A DNA stretch of 64,000 nt, taken from Epinephelus fuscoguttatus. Lineage: Eukaryota; Chordata; Actinopteri; Perciformes; Serranidae. The notes beneath the pieces were generated by a model. The model had not been told where the DNA came from, did not search any database, and saw nothing but the letters and a program-made list of their open reading frames with translations. Shown here piece by piece: positions 45,772-59,400 of the stretch. The stretch's first letter is position 1. Each line of letters starts with the position of its first letter. The stretch lies in NCBI RefSeq assembly GCF_011397635.1, contig NC_064761.1, positions 25,895,643 to 25,959,642 of the forward strand. Reading direction: 5' to 3'. The position numbers were made by a program, and so were the translations under genes.

Positions 45772-45781
45772 AATAAATAAA
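45772..45781 (+). terminator. iqca1: poly(A) signal of iqca1
   Basis: Overlapping AATAAATAAA 78 bases after the TAA stop gives a very short 3' UTR. Confidence 0.65.
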
Positions 45782-45799
45782 ATTAAAAGCAGTCATTTT

Positions 45800-48700
45800 G
45801 TTGGTTTTTAATCAGGGCTGCTGGGTACATATTTGAGGGTGCAACATAAATGGTAAGCAGTGCATTGCTTCAAATAGGACTCCGTACAGTCCTATAAGGA
45901 AAGGTGCTAACTCCTGTCTTGTGACAATCATATTGAGCGTTATTCTGAGGAGGGCATGATGATCATTTTGTTCAAAAATAACATAAATAGTCACTCTATT
46001 TCTGCTCCTAGCGATAATCAAATTTCCACAGAGTGCTCCATTTCCATGTTTGCATTATGTTTACTTTATAATACCTAATTTTGCATGTGATTATATATAA
46101 ATAACCTACCACAGGCACTTACATGCTGCCAAACAAAGTGAATGCTCTGTAGGAAGAGGATCTGAAAAACAAGCGCAGATTCGCAAAAGCACTGTGATAA
46201 CGTACGCACATACATTGCCGTATTGCCCCTTCCTGCCAGTTGGCATGAACAGTTAATTAGCTGTCCTTTGGCTCATGGACTGTCTTTCCACAAAATCTTG
46301 CACAAGTATGTGAATCCATTTGGAAGTTATGTGCCTTTCTGCAATAGGCCACTCCCACTGCCATGCCCCCTTTAAGCCAATACAATAGGCATGAACGCCA
46401 ACACACACCTACACACACACTTGGTTGCAGCCAAAAAAACTCAGTGGTCTCGAGTGGTCAGACTCCTATGGCTGTCCGACCCAAGGCCATGCCATAATCA
46501 GACATACCAATACTGTTAGTTGGATTTTCTTCAGTCAAGGGCATTTAATGTCTAATGGCTATGGTTGCATGGCTGTGATACATGACTTTGAATACTACAT
46601 TTGGCATGTGACTGACAGAAATAACACAGAACGAACATCATAGCATTACACACGTCTGTAGCATGTAGCCTGGGCTCATGATCACATGACTACACGTTTG
46701 TGATTGAATATATGTGTCCAACATTTCTTTATTCCTCTATTATGACTGCAGTCAGGTGTAGAGAGTCTGGACCAGAGGAAATGTGACACACAGGAGGAGG
46801 GAGGGGGGTTTCCAAACAGGGATCCAGAGGCTTAGGTGGGGTGTTCAGCTGTTTTGTCGAGTTCTAAATTCACTCAACACATCCTCATATTGCCTTGGTT
46901 CCTTAAACATTGCTCTATTTTTAGACCATGTGCACCATCAATGGGATGCTACACACAAGAAGGCCCACGCTGGAAGATGTCAAGTCTATCTACCAGCCGT
47001 CCTCACTGTGGTTGGACATGATTTGGAGCCTTTTCTTAGATCAGTTTGAGTCCAGCTTGATCAAAAAGCCATAAAATGCCCCAAATTTCTACACTAAAAT
47101 CGAATAAAACACGTTCTGCTTGGGATAAATAAGCGAAAATCCTTCAAGTGCGCTAAATAGACTCTTTATCCTTTCCCACTCAAATGTCAGAGAGAGCTGT
47201 TAAAAGCTTTGTGATGAAGGGGCTCCTGCAGATCTGTAAAATGAGACTGCTTTGCCTCTGCGAGCCATCGTTCACCCTCACAGTGACGACAAGTTGTTTT
47301 TTGTGCCCCGAGAGATTATCCTGTCGAGTTTCACTGGACTTAGGAGTGCTCAGTGGCACATGGGGCTGTCTGTCAAACTGAGGTGCACACAATGCTGGGT
47401 AGTGCTGGCTTTGTTCTGTCTGGATGAGGGAACCCCACAAACTTAAACCTTGTTGTTGTAATGCAAACAAACAATCCAACATATGTTGGAGTTGGAGAAG
47501 CTAGAGGAATTAACATCAGCATTGCATCGCTGCTGTGTTACTTTGAAGGTTGTCTGTTTTTTAGTATAGAGAGCTCTGCAATCAGCCACCCTATCACTTA
47601 TTCTGATGTCAGAGAATGACCTCACATGGGAATGCCAATCAAGTGTGATTTTAATTTAATCCTTTGTGACCTTTCACTTGCAGCAGTGGGGGAAACTCCC
47701 TGTGGAGATCTATGGACTTTGATCTGTCTAACCTAAAGTTAAGGACACTGACAGATGTGGGTCAGTATAGTGAAGGGCACGTGATTAACCCACATCAGCC
47801 TTATAATGCACAGAATGCTCTACTTCTGTCTCGGACTAGTTGTTTTGATGCAAGGGATCTTAAATCTCTGTTCGAGCAACCTCATAGTGAATTTGATTAT
47901 GTGTAAAATAACACGTTCATGGGCAGACAGTACACATCATGTATCACTTACATCCTCATGCTACATGAATTTAACCAAACTTCTACTTACTGAGCTGCTT
48001 TCAAGTCAGTTGCACAAAGCTCGTCTCTCACTCATTCATGCACACCAGAAAACCATCAAACACACTAAGCCCATTGTATACATTTCAATTGTTTGTGATA
48101 GTTCCATTGATGCTGGACATGAGTTGCCTCACACCATTAAAGCCAAAGCTATCCCTACCCTCATACTGACAGAAGGCTATTTTGGAGGTTAGTATGTGGG
48201 GAGAGATATGTCAGCTGTTCAGCACTACGCTCCATCAAAGCAAGAAAAAAAAAAAGAAAGCGCTATAGGCCGTCTGCTTTGGGGACAGGGACGCAGCTTG
48301 CAAACCTGGGCATGCTTTCCTTTGGCTAAATGTTTGTTGTTAATCTTAAAGGCTTTGTGTGACACAAGACAAGACTCAGAAAGGTCTGTTGCCATGGTGG
48401 ATGTTTTTTCCAGCTCTTTTTTTCAGGTGAAGGGGTAGTTTTTTGTCATCCGTGCAACAAGAGGCCATGGACGGATTTATTCTTTCTAGAAAGCGCCTCA
48501 ACTGAAGGTGGGTGCATCGCTGCAGAAGATCTGATGATCTTTTTCTAGTCCTTATTTCTTTGTTTACTTTGATAGAACCAAAGGAAAATCACTATTATAT
48601 GTGGTGTCAATGGAAGGTTAGTTAGATCATATGCAGCACAGTTGCAGTCAGATATGTACGTTTCATGAGAGGTCAAAGTATTTTACTCTCTTTACATTAG

Positions 48701-49490
48701 CTCTTTTAACTTTGCTGAACTCATTTCGAAGATGTTTTTTATTTTGTATGATATTTATTCATCTTTATTGCTATGTTGGAAAAGATTTTAGTGGATATAG
48801 TAACTGATCAGGCCTCTAGAGGTAATCTAGATAATGGCTGGCAGATTCAGTGTCGCTGTGTGACGCATTATGAAATGTAATTATAGCTGATGAGAAACAG
48901 TGATCCTCCTCTTAGAGAGCCTCATAATGATAGTAGGAGGAGCCAGCCTTCGAAAAGTGTGTCACGATCTACATATCATATCAATCAGTTTGGTGATTGA
49001 CGGGTCTCATTTGGCTTCTCGTTTGTTTTTTTAAAGCTTCCCCTTCTCCTCAGTTCAGTGCATGCAGCCTGATGGAGGTGGCATCACAGCTGAGTCTATA
49101 TTGGTGGTGCTGAGCTCAGCCGAGTGAGGTGACAGAGATTACTCTGCTCCTTATTACTGAGGAGGACTGGCATGCCATCGCAGGGTTCGAACATATCAGA
49201 GTGATGCCATGTGTGTCCATTTTAATAGGTCAATGTTTCCATGTTAGAGGTGATGGTCTATATCATTATTAGCCTGAGAGGAATTTGTTTGCCATGTGAA
49301 ATGAAGTCTTGTCCAAAACAAAGAGGGCATACAGTGCAACAGGTTATTGACAAACCAAGATGCTGAATGGCAGTAAGTGTGAATGAGATGGTGGAATATA
49401 ATATTCTTTAAAACAACATTAAAACTGATGGTAAGTTATCTTCTGTGCCAGACTGTTAACTGATATGTGCATTTCTGTTGTAGTTGTAGC
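45800..49490. other. intergenic, no gene seen
   Basis: About 3.7 kb between iqca1 and the Ig-array gene. Open frames are short and lack domains, and no Ig exon was found on either strand. It must contain the promoter of the downstream gene if that gene really begins at 49555. No convincing TATA box or MEF2 site was pinned down. Confidence 0.5.
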
Positions 49491-49554
49491 CCTTTTGTGA
49501 TACCTCTGGCAAAAAGCAAGATTCCAAAATCACGCTGAGAGAAGAGCAGAAGAC

Positions 49555-52500
49555 ATGGGCGACAACATACCTGGAGGAATAGTAGCTGCTGCAAGTAAGT
49601 CCTCTCCTCACACAAAGTTGTACAGTTGTTCAGTGTGATAGCAAATGATGTTTTGAATCTCTAATGCTGCGTGTGTTTGTCTGCCAGAGAACCGTCTGCA
49701 GGTGGTGAAGGGTTTGGAGGATGTGCAGGTGTCTGAGTGTGAGAGCTGCTCCTTTGACGTAACCTTGAATCTGGCCTATATTGAGGGCGTGTGGACCAGA
49801 GATGGGCTGCGGCTCAAGTCCAAGCCCACCTGTCGCATCAGCACTCATGGGAAGAAACACTCCCTCATACTGAGCAGGGTGGCTTTGGGAGACGCAGGCC
49901 TGTTTTCTTTTCAGGCCCCCGGCATTCAGACGACAGCCAGACTCACTGTCACAGGTAAGGTGGTTAAACAGACGGTGCTATTTCCGTGGACACAGATTGT
50001 GTCCAAGTGACCAAGACAACAGTTGGGTCAAATGCAGGTCAAAGCCACGTGGCAACCTCTGGGGCTGAAAAATGAAACCAATGTGCGAGTGCCTAAAACT
50101 GCAGTTCCTTAAATGGCCACTTGAGACGGGCTCCAAAAGCAAGTCATTTCCGATAGACACCAATGGTAAAATGCCCAAATTTAAAAATATTTCAAATATG
50201 GTTTTGTCTTACTGCATAGTCTACATGCATCTATCAGAAAAAAAATGCCTAAATGTTGTTTAAGCCATGTTAATAGCGGAGTTCTAGAGATGGATTTGTC
50301 CAGTCCAGACTGATATAACTCAACAACTGATGGATGGATTGTCATGAAATCCTTCACAGACTTTCAGGGTTCTTCGAGGATGAATCCTTGTGACTTTTGT
50401 GATCCCCTGACTTTCCCTCTAGTCCCACCAGCATGTTAACATACTGGTTTGTATTGAAATATCTCAACTGTTGGCTGTGAATTTTGGTGCAAACATTCAC
50501 AGTCCAGAGAGGATAAATTGTGATTACTTTGATTCTCTGACATTTCACCTCATCATCAATTCAACATTTCAGTTTGTCCAATGCATTAACTAAATCAACC
50601 TGCAAAACTAATGACATTCCCATAAGCCTCAGCTGTACTTTGTTAATGCTAAAATGCAAATGTTAGCATGCTAACGTGCTAAACTAAGATGGTGAACATG
50701 CTAACCATCAACAAGTTAGCATTGTCACTGTAAGCGTGTTAGCATGCTGATGTTAGCATTTAACTCAAAACACTGCTATGCCTCTCTAAGCACAGTCTCA
50801 CAGAGCCACTAGCATGGCTATAGGCTTGTTTGAACCCTTTTTAACTTTTGATAGTTTTAAACAGCTACATCAGGGCCTCATCACCTTTATGAATGAAGAA
50901 ACAACACTCACACTTCTTTTGTCTTGTGAAAAAGTTCTGTTAGGTTGCTTTAACTGAGTTTGCAGTCATGGTTTGGTTATCATCTGCCAGCTAGGGACAT
51001 CCACATAGTGACAGAGCTGGAGGATGTTGACACGGTGGAGCGCCAACCTGTAAACTTCGTCTGTGAGGTCAACCAAGTGGATTTGGAGGGTCGGTGGTAC
51101 AGAGATGACAGCCGAATTCGACCTGGGGACAACATCAAGATCAGACACCAGGGTGAGACACAAATGGCATTGGTTTCACAGAGACAAAAGCCTAAGCAGT
51201 AAAAATACTCCCAGTGTTTGCTTCAGAGTATACTTAACTTTGCTTAAGCTGTGTTTGAGTGGTCATAGTGGTTGCACTGGTTTCTAGGTGTGAAGATATA
51301 AAACCAAAAATATGAACCTGGTTAAATACAGCACATAAATATGATAAAACTTTTTGTTTTGATCTGATTGCAGGTAAAACTCACACCCTGTGCTTCAAGT
51401 CAGTCAGGCCAGAGCACGCTGGAGAGATCAGATTCACTGCAGAGCGTGTCTCATCTTATGCAACTCTCACAGTAAAAGGTGAGCCAACAGACTGTTGATG
51501 TTACAGTCTATAGAAACATGGATATATGAAGAGAAATTATTTAGCTGCTTAAGTTTTTTGAGCCTGTTTCTCCCTTCCTCAGAGCTCCCAGTCCAAATAG
51601 TGCGTCCTCTGAGGGTCAAAATAGCCATGTATCGCCACCGGGGTCTGCTGGAGTGCCAGGTGTCTCGACCTAATGCTCAGGTCACGTGGTACAAGAACAG
51701 GAAGGAGCTCGTGCCCAATAAGAAGTACCAGATGATCAGCCAAGATGTCTACAGGCAGCTGACCATCGATGACATCTGCTCCTCAGATGAGGACACCTAT
51801 ACCTGTGATGCAGGAGATGACAACACCTCCTGTCAGCTTTTGGTGGAGGGTGAGATGCCTGCTGTCATAATAATCACATTAGTCACAATGTAAAGTTCAT
51901 GGCCTACAGTATGTTCTGCATTCATGTATCCCCACAAAATACTTGCCCATGTGCACACATCAAGAGCGTTTTTATTATGTTATGAGTCAGGAGTTGTGTC
52001 AGTGGTGGTAATGTGTATTATGGCTGTACATGCAGAGCAGGCTATCAGCATAGTGCGGGGGATGAGCTCAGTGGAGGTGACGGAGCCAGAGCCAGCGCTG
52101 TTTCAAGTGGAGACCAGCCTGAAATCAGGGAGGCCCCCCCGCTGGACCCTGAACGGTGAGGTGCTGGAGCCTTGCGCAGCAGTGAACATCGACAGGCAGG
52201 GCACCCTCCACAGCCTCTGCTTCACCTACACAGAAAGCTCCATGTCTGGCCCCGTGCTCTTTGTGGCTGGGAAGAGTCGTTCCACTGCTCAGCTTACTGT
52301 CAGAGGTGAGCTGGCTGAACCTTGTCTGATTGTGGAAGAGAGGTTGTGGATAAAGCAATTTAAAGTTGAAATAAGTTTGTTCTATGCCTTATGTATGCCA
52401 TATGTACATTTTATATCCTTTATATGATCCTGAAAAGGATTAAGTGGGTTAAGTGAATGAATATATTATATATAGGAGTGTCTCATGAAGAAGGATTACA

Positions 52501-53499
52501 TTTCTCCCTCTTAGAGCGGCCTCTTCAAGTTGCCCACCACTTGGAAAATGCAGAGGCGAAGGAGAACAGCTCTGTGACTCTGAGCTGTGCGTTTGTGCCC
52601 TCGCCCAGGGTGGTGAGGTGGTTTAAAGGTCGTACGGCTCTGAAGACCAACAACAAGTACAGCATGAAGAGAGAAGGGAAACGAGCACAGCTGACCATTC
52701 ATGGTTTGTCAGCCATGGATGCAGGACAGTATCGCTGCATGGCCGGGGGTGCACAGAGCACAGCACATGTTAAGGTAGAAGGTAAGTTAAACACAGTTCG
52801 GTTTTCTTTATTTCAGTTCAGTTGATGCTTTGTCATAATCTATTTCCCCTTTTTATTATAGTGCGGACGCTGAAGTTGGTAAAACACTTAGAGCCAGTGG
52901 AAATTGAGGAGGATAGCATTGCCAGGTTCACATGTGAGCTCAACTACGTGGTTGCCAATGTGGAGTGGCTTCTCAACAATGTTCGCCTCTATTGCAATGC
53001 CATCAACAGGATCCAGCACATGGGCACTATGCACAGCCTCACAATTAAGAATCCGCGACCACAGGAGAGCAGGGTCACCTTCAAAGCCGGCCTTCTCTCT
53101 GAGACAACCATCTTAAAAGTCAAAGGTCAGCTAACTGAAGTGTATAATCAATAGCTTTTTTCGAAAACTTGCATTTCTATGTGTTAATTTCTGAGGAACA
53201 TGCACACTTAAGATTGATAATCTTGGCTCCAGAGCATCCAGCAGTGTTCCTGAGGTCTCTGGAGGATGTAGTGGGAGAAGAGCAAGGGGAGGTCTGCCTG
53301 CAGTGTGAGATTTCCAAAGAGAAAGTGACCCCTGTTTGGAGGAAGGATGGCGAGATCCTGACCACTGATGATAAACATGAGTTACTCCAGTCTGGGAAGT
53401 CCATGGCACTGATCATCCATTCCCTGAGCAAAGATGATGCTGGACACTACACCTGTGACCTGGGCACCAGCCAGACCAAGGCTAAAGTTACTGTGCATG
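49555..53499 (+). CDS. obscn: obscurin-type gene, start exon and Ig domains 1-7
   Basis: Exons: 49555-49594 (start), 49688-49954 (Ig1), 50991-51152 plus 51374-51478 (Ig2, split by an extra phase-1 intron), 51583-51849 (Ig3), 52036-52305 (Ig4), 52515-52781 (Ig5), 52862-53125 (Ig6) and 53233-53499 (Ig7). Two kinds of domain appear. Ig3, 5 and 7 keep both core cysteines (YTCDAGD, YRCMAGG, YTCDLG). Ig1, 2, 4 and 6 lack the strand-F cysteine and have a Phe/Val-rich strand instead (LFSFQAPG, IRFTAERV, VLFVAGKS, VTFKAG). This alternation is seen directly. Confidence 0.85.
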
Positions 53500-56400
53500 G
53501 TGAGTAGTAGTAATTGGAGAAGCTCGACACTCTGAAGATCAAGTGTTGTGCTCACATTAAGCTGTCTGCCATTTGACAAGAGTGCCACCAAATGATTGAT
53601 AGAATGACAGAAGGAGCCTCAAATAACATTTGGCTTCATTCACCATCCATTCTTAAGAGGAAACGTCTTCTTAAAGGTGTACTAAGCAGTAATCAGTCAC
53701 TGTTTGTAAACGGGCTCACCATTGAAAGTCAAAGCCAGATTTACTCTCGTTTGTTGTTTCACCTCCCTATATTTGCATTTTTTACCATGCTATGTCTTTG
53801 ATGCCTGCTGCTTACAGTGCGCCACCTCATCATTATCTTTTTATAAAGCACCAACCTCAATTGTGCACTGTCGATACATGCTCATAAACATCCCGAACAC
53901 AGTCGCGCACCCTTCTTTGTTCTTTGAACGAGTAATAGCATCTTATGCATTTTTTTTTGTTAATTTATATCCATTACTGTCCTGACTCACTAGATATGAC
54001 AGCTCATTAGGCGTTCACGTCCTGCAGATGTACCTTCACTTCAAAACTACTGAAGTATTTCTATGTTTAGAGTCTGGTGCTTCACCCTTTTTAGACTTTC
54101 ATTTGGGCAGTCTTGACTTAATCCTCCCAACATTTCTTTTCAGTTTCTGTGTGTGCACAGGGCCTGCAGTCTCATGCCCTTTTTATGTGGATTGGCAGAG
54201 GCTTAACCTATGGCAACTAGGATCAAGTGATATGCTCTTTCAATTTACAAGGACAAGGGGACTCATTATTTTAAGAGCACGGGTGCCGACAATTCTGCAG
54301 TTTAAGAATAGGCCATGAATCTGATGGATTTTTGTCTTCTCAATATCAAATGTAAGAAAAACTTAGGAAGATATAAGTGAATGAGACCCTTTTTTCTTAA
54401 AACAGACACTAAAGCAATCATGAAACAGGAATATAGAGACTTAAAAAATTCAGGTCAAGCTCTTTTCAAAGTATTAGTGGTGTTCCTCAGGGCTCTGTCT
54501 TTGGTCACCTTTTATTTATCATCTACTCTCTACCTCTTGGCCATATCTTTTGGAAATGTGGCATTCAGTTCCGTTGCTACATGGATGACCAAAGATGTTA
54601 CATGTCTTTCTGTGGTGTTGCAGTTTCTTTCTATTTATCTGTAGAGATATGTTTTCTGTAATTAGGCTGTTCTGTTGCTATATTTGTCTACAGACTTACG
54701 CATCACTATTGTTCATCGTATAAAGATAACATCAGTCCAAGAAGGCGAATGCTGCACTTTTGATTGTCAACTCTCTCACGATCTCGATGACGAGCCTTCC
54801 TGGACCATCAATGGCCAGCTGGTTGTCACCAATAGCCGTATCCAGGTTATCAACAATGGCCGCCACTATAAGATGACCATTAGAGATGCTTTACTGACTG
54901 ATGCTGGAGATGTGGTCTTCACAATTAAAGACCTAAGCTGTAGGACCATGCTCTTTGTTAAAGGTGAGTACCTGGTTGTCTCAGATAAATTGATCAGCTC
55001 TGTCTTGTTTGTGTACGTAGCAATACCTGTGTTTTACTTTGAACTACCATTTAGTAGATGCATTTATACAAATAATCCTGAATGAGTGAATGCATTTCCC
55101 CTCCATTAGAGAAGCCGGTGCACATCTTCAGGGAGCTGCTGAACACTAAGGTGGTGCCAGGTGAAGACGCAGAGCTGAGCTGTGAGATCACCAAACCAGA
55201 GGTCCTGATCCGTTGGCTGAAAAATGGCCGTTTGATCAGGCCAAGCCCCAAGTATGTGATGAGTGTAGAGAAGAACCTGGCGCGACTGGTGATCAAGAAT
55301 TCCACCATCAGAGACTCTGGAGAGTACTGCTGTGAGGCCGATGGCATTGCCTCACGTGCCAAGCTGGAGATCAGAGGTAGGTGTGGGCTTTCAAAATAAA
55401 TGTTAGTTGATGACTATTAACAATATAATGTCTTTACTGTAATGTTGCACAATGCTACTCTGTGCTATGTCCTGTTTTGCAATTTGGATCTGTGACTGGA
55501 AAAGTGTGAAGCTTGACCCTAAACTTAAAAAACCTAAAAATATCCTAAACTTCATTGTTCCTTTCAGAGCTCCAGCACACATTTGCGAGGGAGTTAAGGG
55601 ACACGCGGGCAGAGGAAAAGGGTAAAGTGACCCTGGAGTGTGAGACCAGGCGGCCAGCCAAGCGAGTGACCTGGCTGAAGGGCATGGTGGAGCTGAGGTC
55701 CGGTAGGAAGTATGTCATCAGGCAGAAGGGTGTGGTGCTATCCCTGACCATCACCTGTCTGGACAAGTCGGACACAGATATTTACATTTGTGATGTAGGT
55801 ACCATGCAGAGCCGGGCACAGCTGACGGTGCAGGGTGAGATCATAGTGAACATGTGCTTCTTGTACCTACTGTATATGATGTTCACAGGATTTTTGACTT
55901 TCCAACTTCTCCATGTTTCTCTCAGGTCAGAGAGTTTTGATCCTGGATGAATTAGAGGATGTCGAGTGTCTAGAGGGCGACACGGTCACATTCAGGTGTC
56001 GAATTTGTCCCAGTGACTACACTGGGGTAAAATGGTATCTGGACGAGACTCTGTTGTACACCAATGAGCTCAATGAGATCCAGATGGTGCCCGGAGGCTA
56101 CCACACCCTCACATTTAGACAGCTCGCCCGCAAAGACACTGGCACTATCTCATTTTCAGCGGGGGACAAAAGATCGTACGCCTCACTGTTGGTTAGAGGT
56201 GAGGCTCTAATCTGCTGGAGAGTTTTACTGTGTACTTTCCTGTCACATTTCTTAATTTGGCTTCATCTCCTCGTGTTACCAGAGAGGCGTCCTACCATAA
56301 TTAAAGCACTGGAAGACTGCGAGGCTATTGAAGGGGGTGGTTTGGTTTTGTCTTGCGTGGCCTCCAAGCCATGTCACATCCTGTGGTACAAAGATGGCTG

Positions 56401-59400
56401 CCTGATGTGGAACTCCTCGAGGTATTTTGCCAGTCGTTCCGGCTGTGAGGCCCGGCTGACGATTCGGGAGGTCAGCAACAACGATGCTGGAGTGTATGAG
56501 TGCAGTGCTGGATCTGTTACCACGAGGGCCGTTGTGACTGTCAGAGGTATGAACAGCATTTTGTATCGACCTGTTGTTGCAGGACTGCTATTGCTCACTA
56601 TTGCCCAACATTAAATGCCAGAGGGATGTGGCATATTTTATCAGATTTTAAATGATTTTATTGGATTATTTTTCCTCTCTGTTGTCTTTTTAAGCCATCC
56701 CAGCAGAGTTCATCCAGGTTCTTAAGTCCTTGGAGGCCAAAGAGGGGGAGACCGTCACCCTGACCTGTGAATACTCTCTGCCTGGGGTCCAGTGCCACTG
56801 GAAGAGAGGTTTCGAGAGTATCAGGCCTGGAGACAGATACCTGATTAAACAGAGGAAGACGATCAATTCTCTGACCATCAAAGCTCTGAAGCCTCTTGAC
56901 TCAGGAGAATATACCTGCCAGTGCAGAGATCACCACACTACAGCAAGCCTCAAAGTACACGGTATGTATATAGCTAACTTTGCCAAAAACCTACACAGTC
57001 AAATCAGACTTCTTTGTGATTTATTCTCAGATTTGCTGCCTTTCACCATTTTCACCTTGCTTCTAACTGAATTCAGTAAAAACGTCACCTCTTGTTTTCC
57101 AGCTATTCCCATAACATTTATACAGAAGTTAAAGAATATGCAAGCAGAGGAGGGAAGCAATGTCCTACTGCGCTGTGAGCTGTCCAAACCTGGAATTCCA
57201 GCTGAATGGAGGAAGGAACACGAGCTGTTGAAGAATGGAGTGAAATACCAGATAAGGAAAAGAGAGACCACTCTGGAGCTTCTGATCTGGAAGCCTGTTC
57301 CAGAGGACAGTGGGGTCTACAGCTGTGCCTGTGCTGATCAGATAACATCTGCCACTATCAAAATCACTGGTAAGACATGATTTACAAATAGGCTAATGGG
57401 TTTTAGTGATAGGTTTTAATTGATTTTGACAAACAATGCTCATTATCAACAATTATTTATCTCAATCTACAATCACCCATGACTCCTCAGCTCTCCCAGT
57501 CACCTTCAAGCAGAAGCTGAGGAATGTGCTCATTGAGGAAGGCAGCACTGCGGCTCTACGCTGCGAGCTGTCGAAGCCTGGGTACAGTGTGGAGTGGAGG
57601 AAGAGCGGGGATGAACTCATCAGGAATGGAGAGAAATATCACATACGACAAAGAGACGGGCTGATTGAACTGAGGATCCTTGATGTTACACCTGAGGACA
57701 GCGACATCTACACATGCATCTGTGGAGACATAGAGACCACTGCAACTCTGACTGTTAATGGTATTTATTTATTATTTAGTTGCGACTAGCAGCTCCATTG
57801 CTCACTCTGACTGGTTGGTTGTTCACTCTCCAAAACTTTCCCCACCCTTTTGCGGCCACAGTTTTCACACTTATAGCCTGAAATTTGGCATAGAGGTCAA
57901 GTGTGTGTGTGTGGGTGAAGGTGTGCATTTGTGCTCATGCCAATTGGCTAAAGGCAGTGTGGCAATGGAGGATGCGTATACATACGTGGCCGCAGATATT
58001 CAAATTCATTCTTGTTTCCCAGTATGTTTAATGACTTTTTTTTTATTGTAACATCACATTAAAAACACACAGTGACAGTTTGAGACCAGATATCTGTATA
58101 TATTACACAGTGTTCATTAAATTTGGGTGGTTATTCTTTTTTTGATGACCTAACTTTATCTTTGCCTCTCAGCTCTTCCCATCACCTTCAAACAAAAGCT
58201 GAAGAACGTCCAAGTGGAGGAAGGACACAACATCACACTGTACTGTGAGATCTCTAAAGCGGGTGTCCCTGTGGAGTGGAGGCTTGGAGGAGATCTGCTG
58301 GAGAATGGAGAGAAATACCAGATTAAGCAAAGGGCCTCAGCCCTGGAGTTGATCATCAGAGATGCTGAACCAGACGACAGCGGGGTCTACACCTGTGTAT
58401 GTAGAGAGCAGAAGACAAAGGCCACTGTTAAAGTTATCGGTATGTTCGGTGTGTGAGATGAGTGCACTGAAGCGTAGTCTCTTTTCCCATGTTTAGAAGT
58501 TTCATGAGCTCCCTGTAAAGTGGTTCTTCAATGATCTTACCTGTGTTCTGCTTCACATGTGTTAAACAGCATCTGTGTTTGGTTCAACAGCTGTTCCCAC
58601 CACATTTAAAGTTAGCCTGAAGGGCCAGGAGGCTGAAGAAGGGAAGAGTGTGACTTTACGCTGTGAGCTGTCAAAGAAGGGAGTCCAGGTGCAGTGGCAG
58701 AGAGACGCTCAGGTGCTGTCTGAGTTTACGTACCGAGGGAAGTATCTGATCAAACTAGAAGGAAAGACAGCTGAGATGACCATTGTCAACGTCCAACCTG
58801 AGGATGCTGGGAGGTACAGCTGCATCACAGGAGATGAGAAAACCACAGCCGAAGTTAAAGTGAAACGTAAGTTTGAAGCCATCAAAAACCAATGAGAACA
58901 CACATCATAACTGCTTCCCACATTAGCCACGGTATATTTATAATGATTATATGGTTATAACTCTATCATTTTGATCATAATATCTAAAAGGCTGTTATTA
59001 TCGGTGTCACCCTTGGAAAGTCCAATTATATCTCTCACTTAAATTGTGCACTTGTGACTTAGTGATACGTAACTACAGCTTCCATTAGAATTTCAAATGT
59101 TTATATAGATTTGTAGATTGTATGTAAACAAACTGTTAGATTTCTCTTATGGCTTTGAGGAGAGGAAGAACAGACAAACAGAGGTGCCTGCTCCTTGTAT
59201 TGCAACAAAAAAGTAAATGGAAATGGCAGGTTGCAAATCAATGCAATCACTGAACACTGTTTTTTTAAATATACCCACAACAGCACTTCCTGTGACATTC
59301 AAACGAGAGATCCAGCGCATGGTGGTGAAGGAAGGGGACAGTGGCGTTTTCAGCTGCGAGCTCTCCAAACCTGGAGCTCCTGTGGAGTGGAGGAAAGGCA

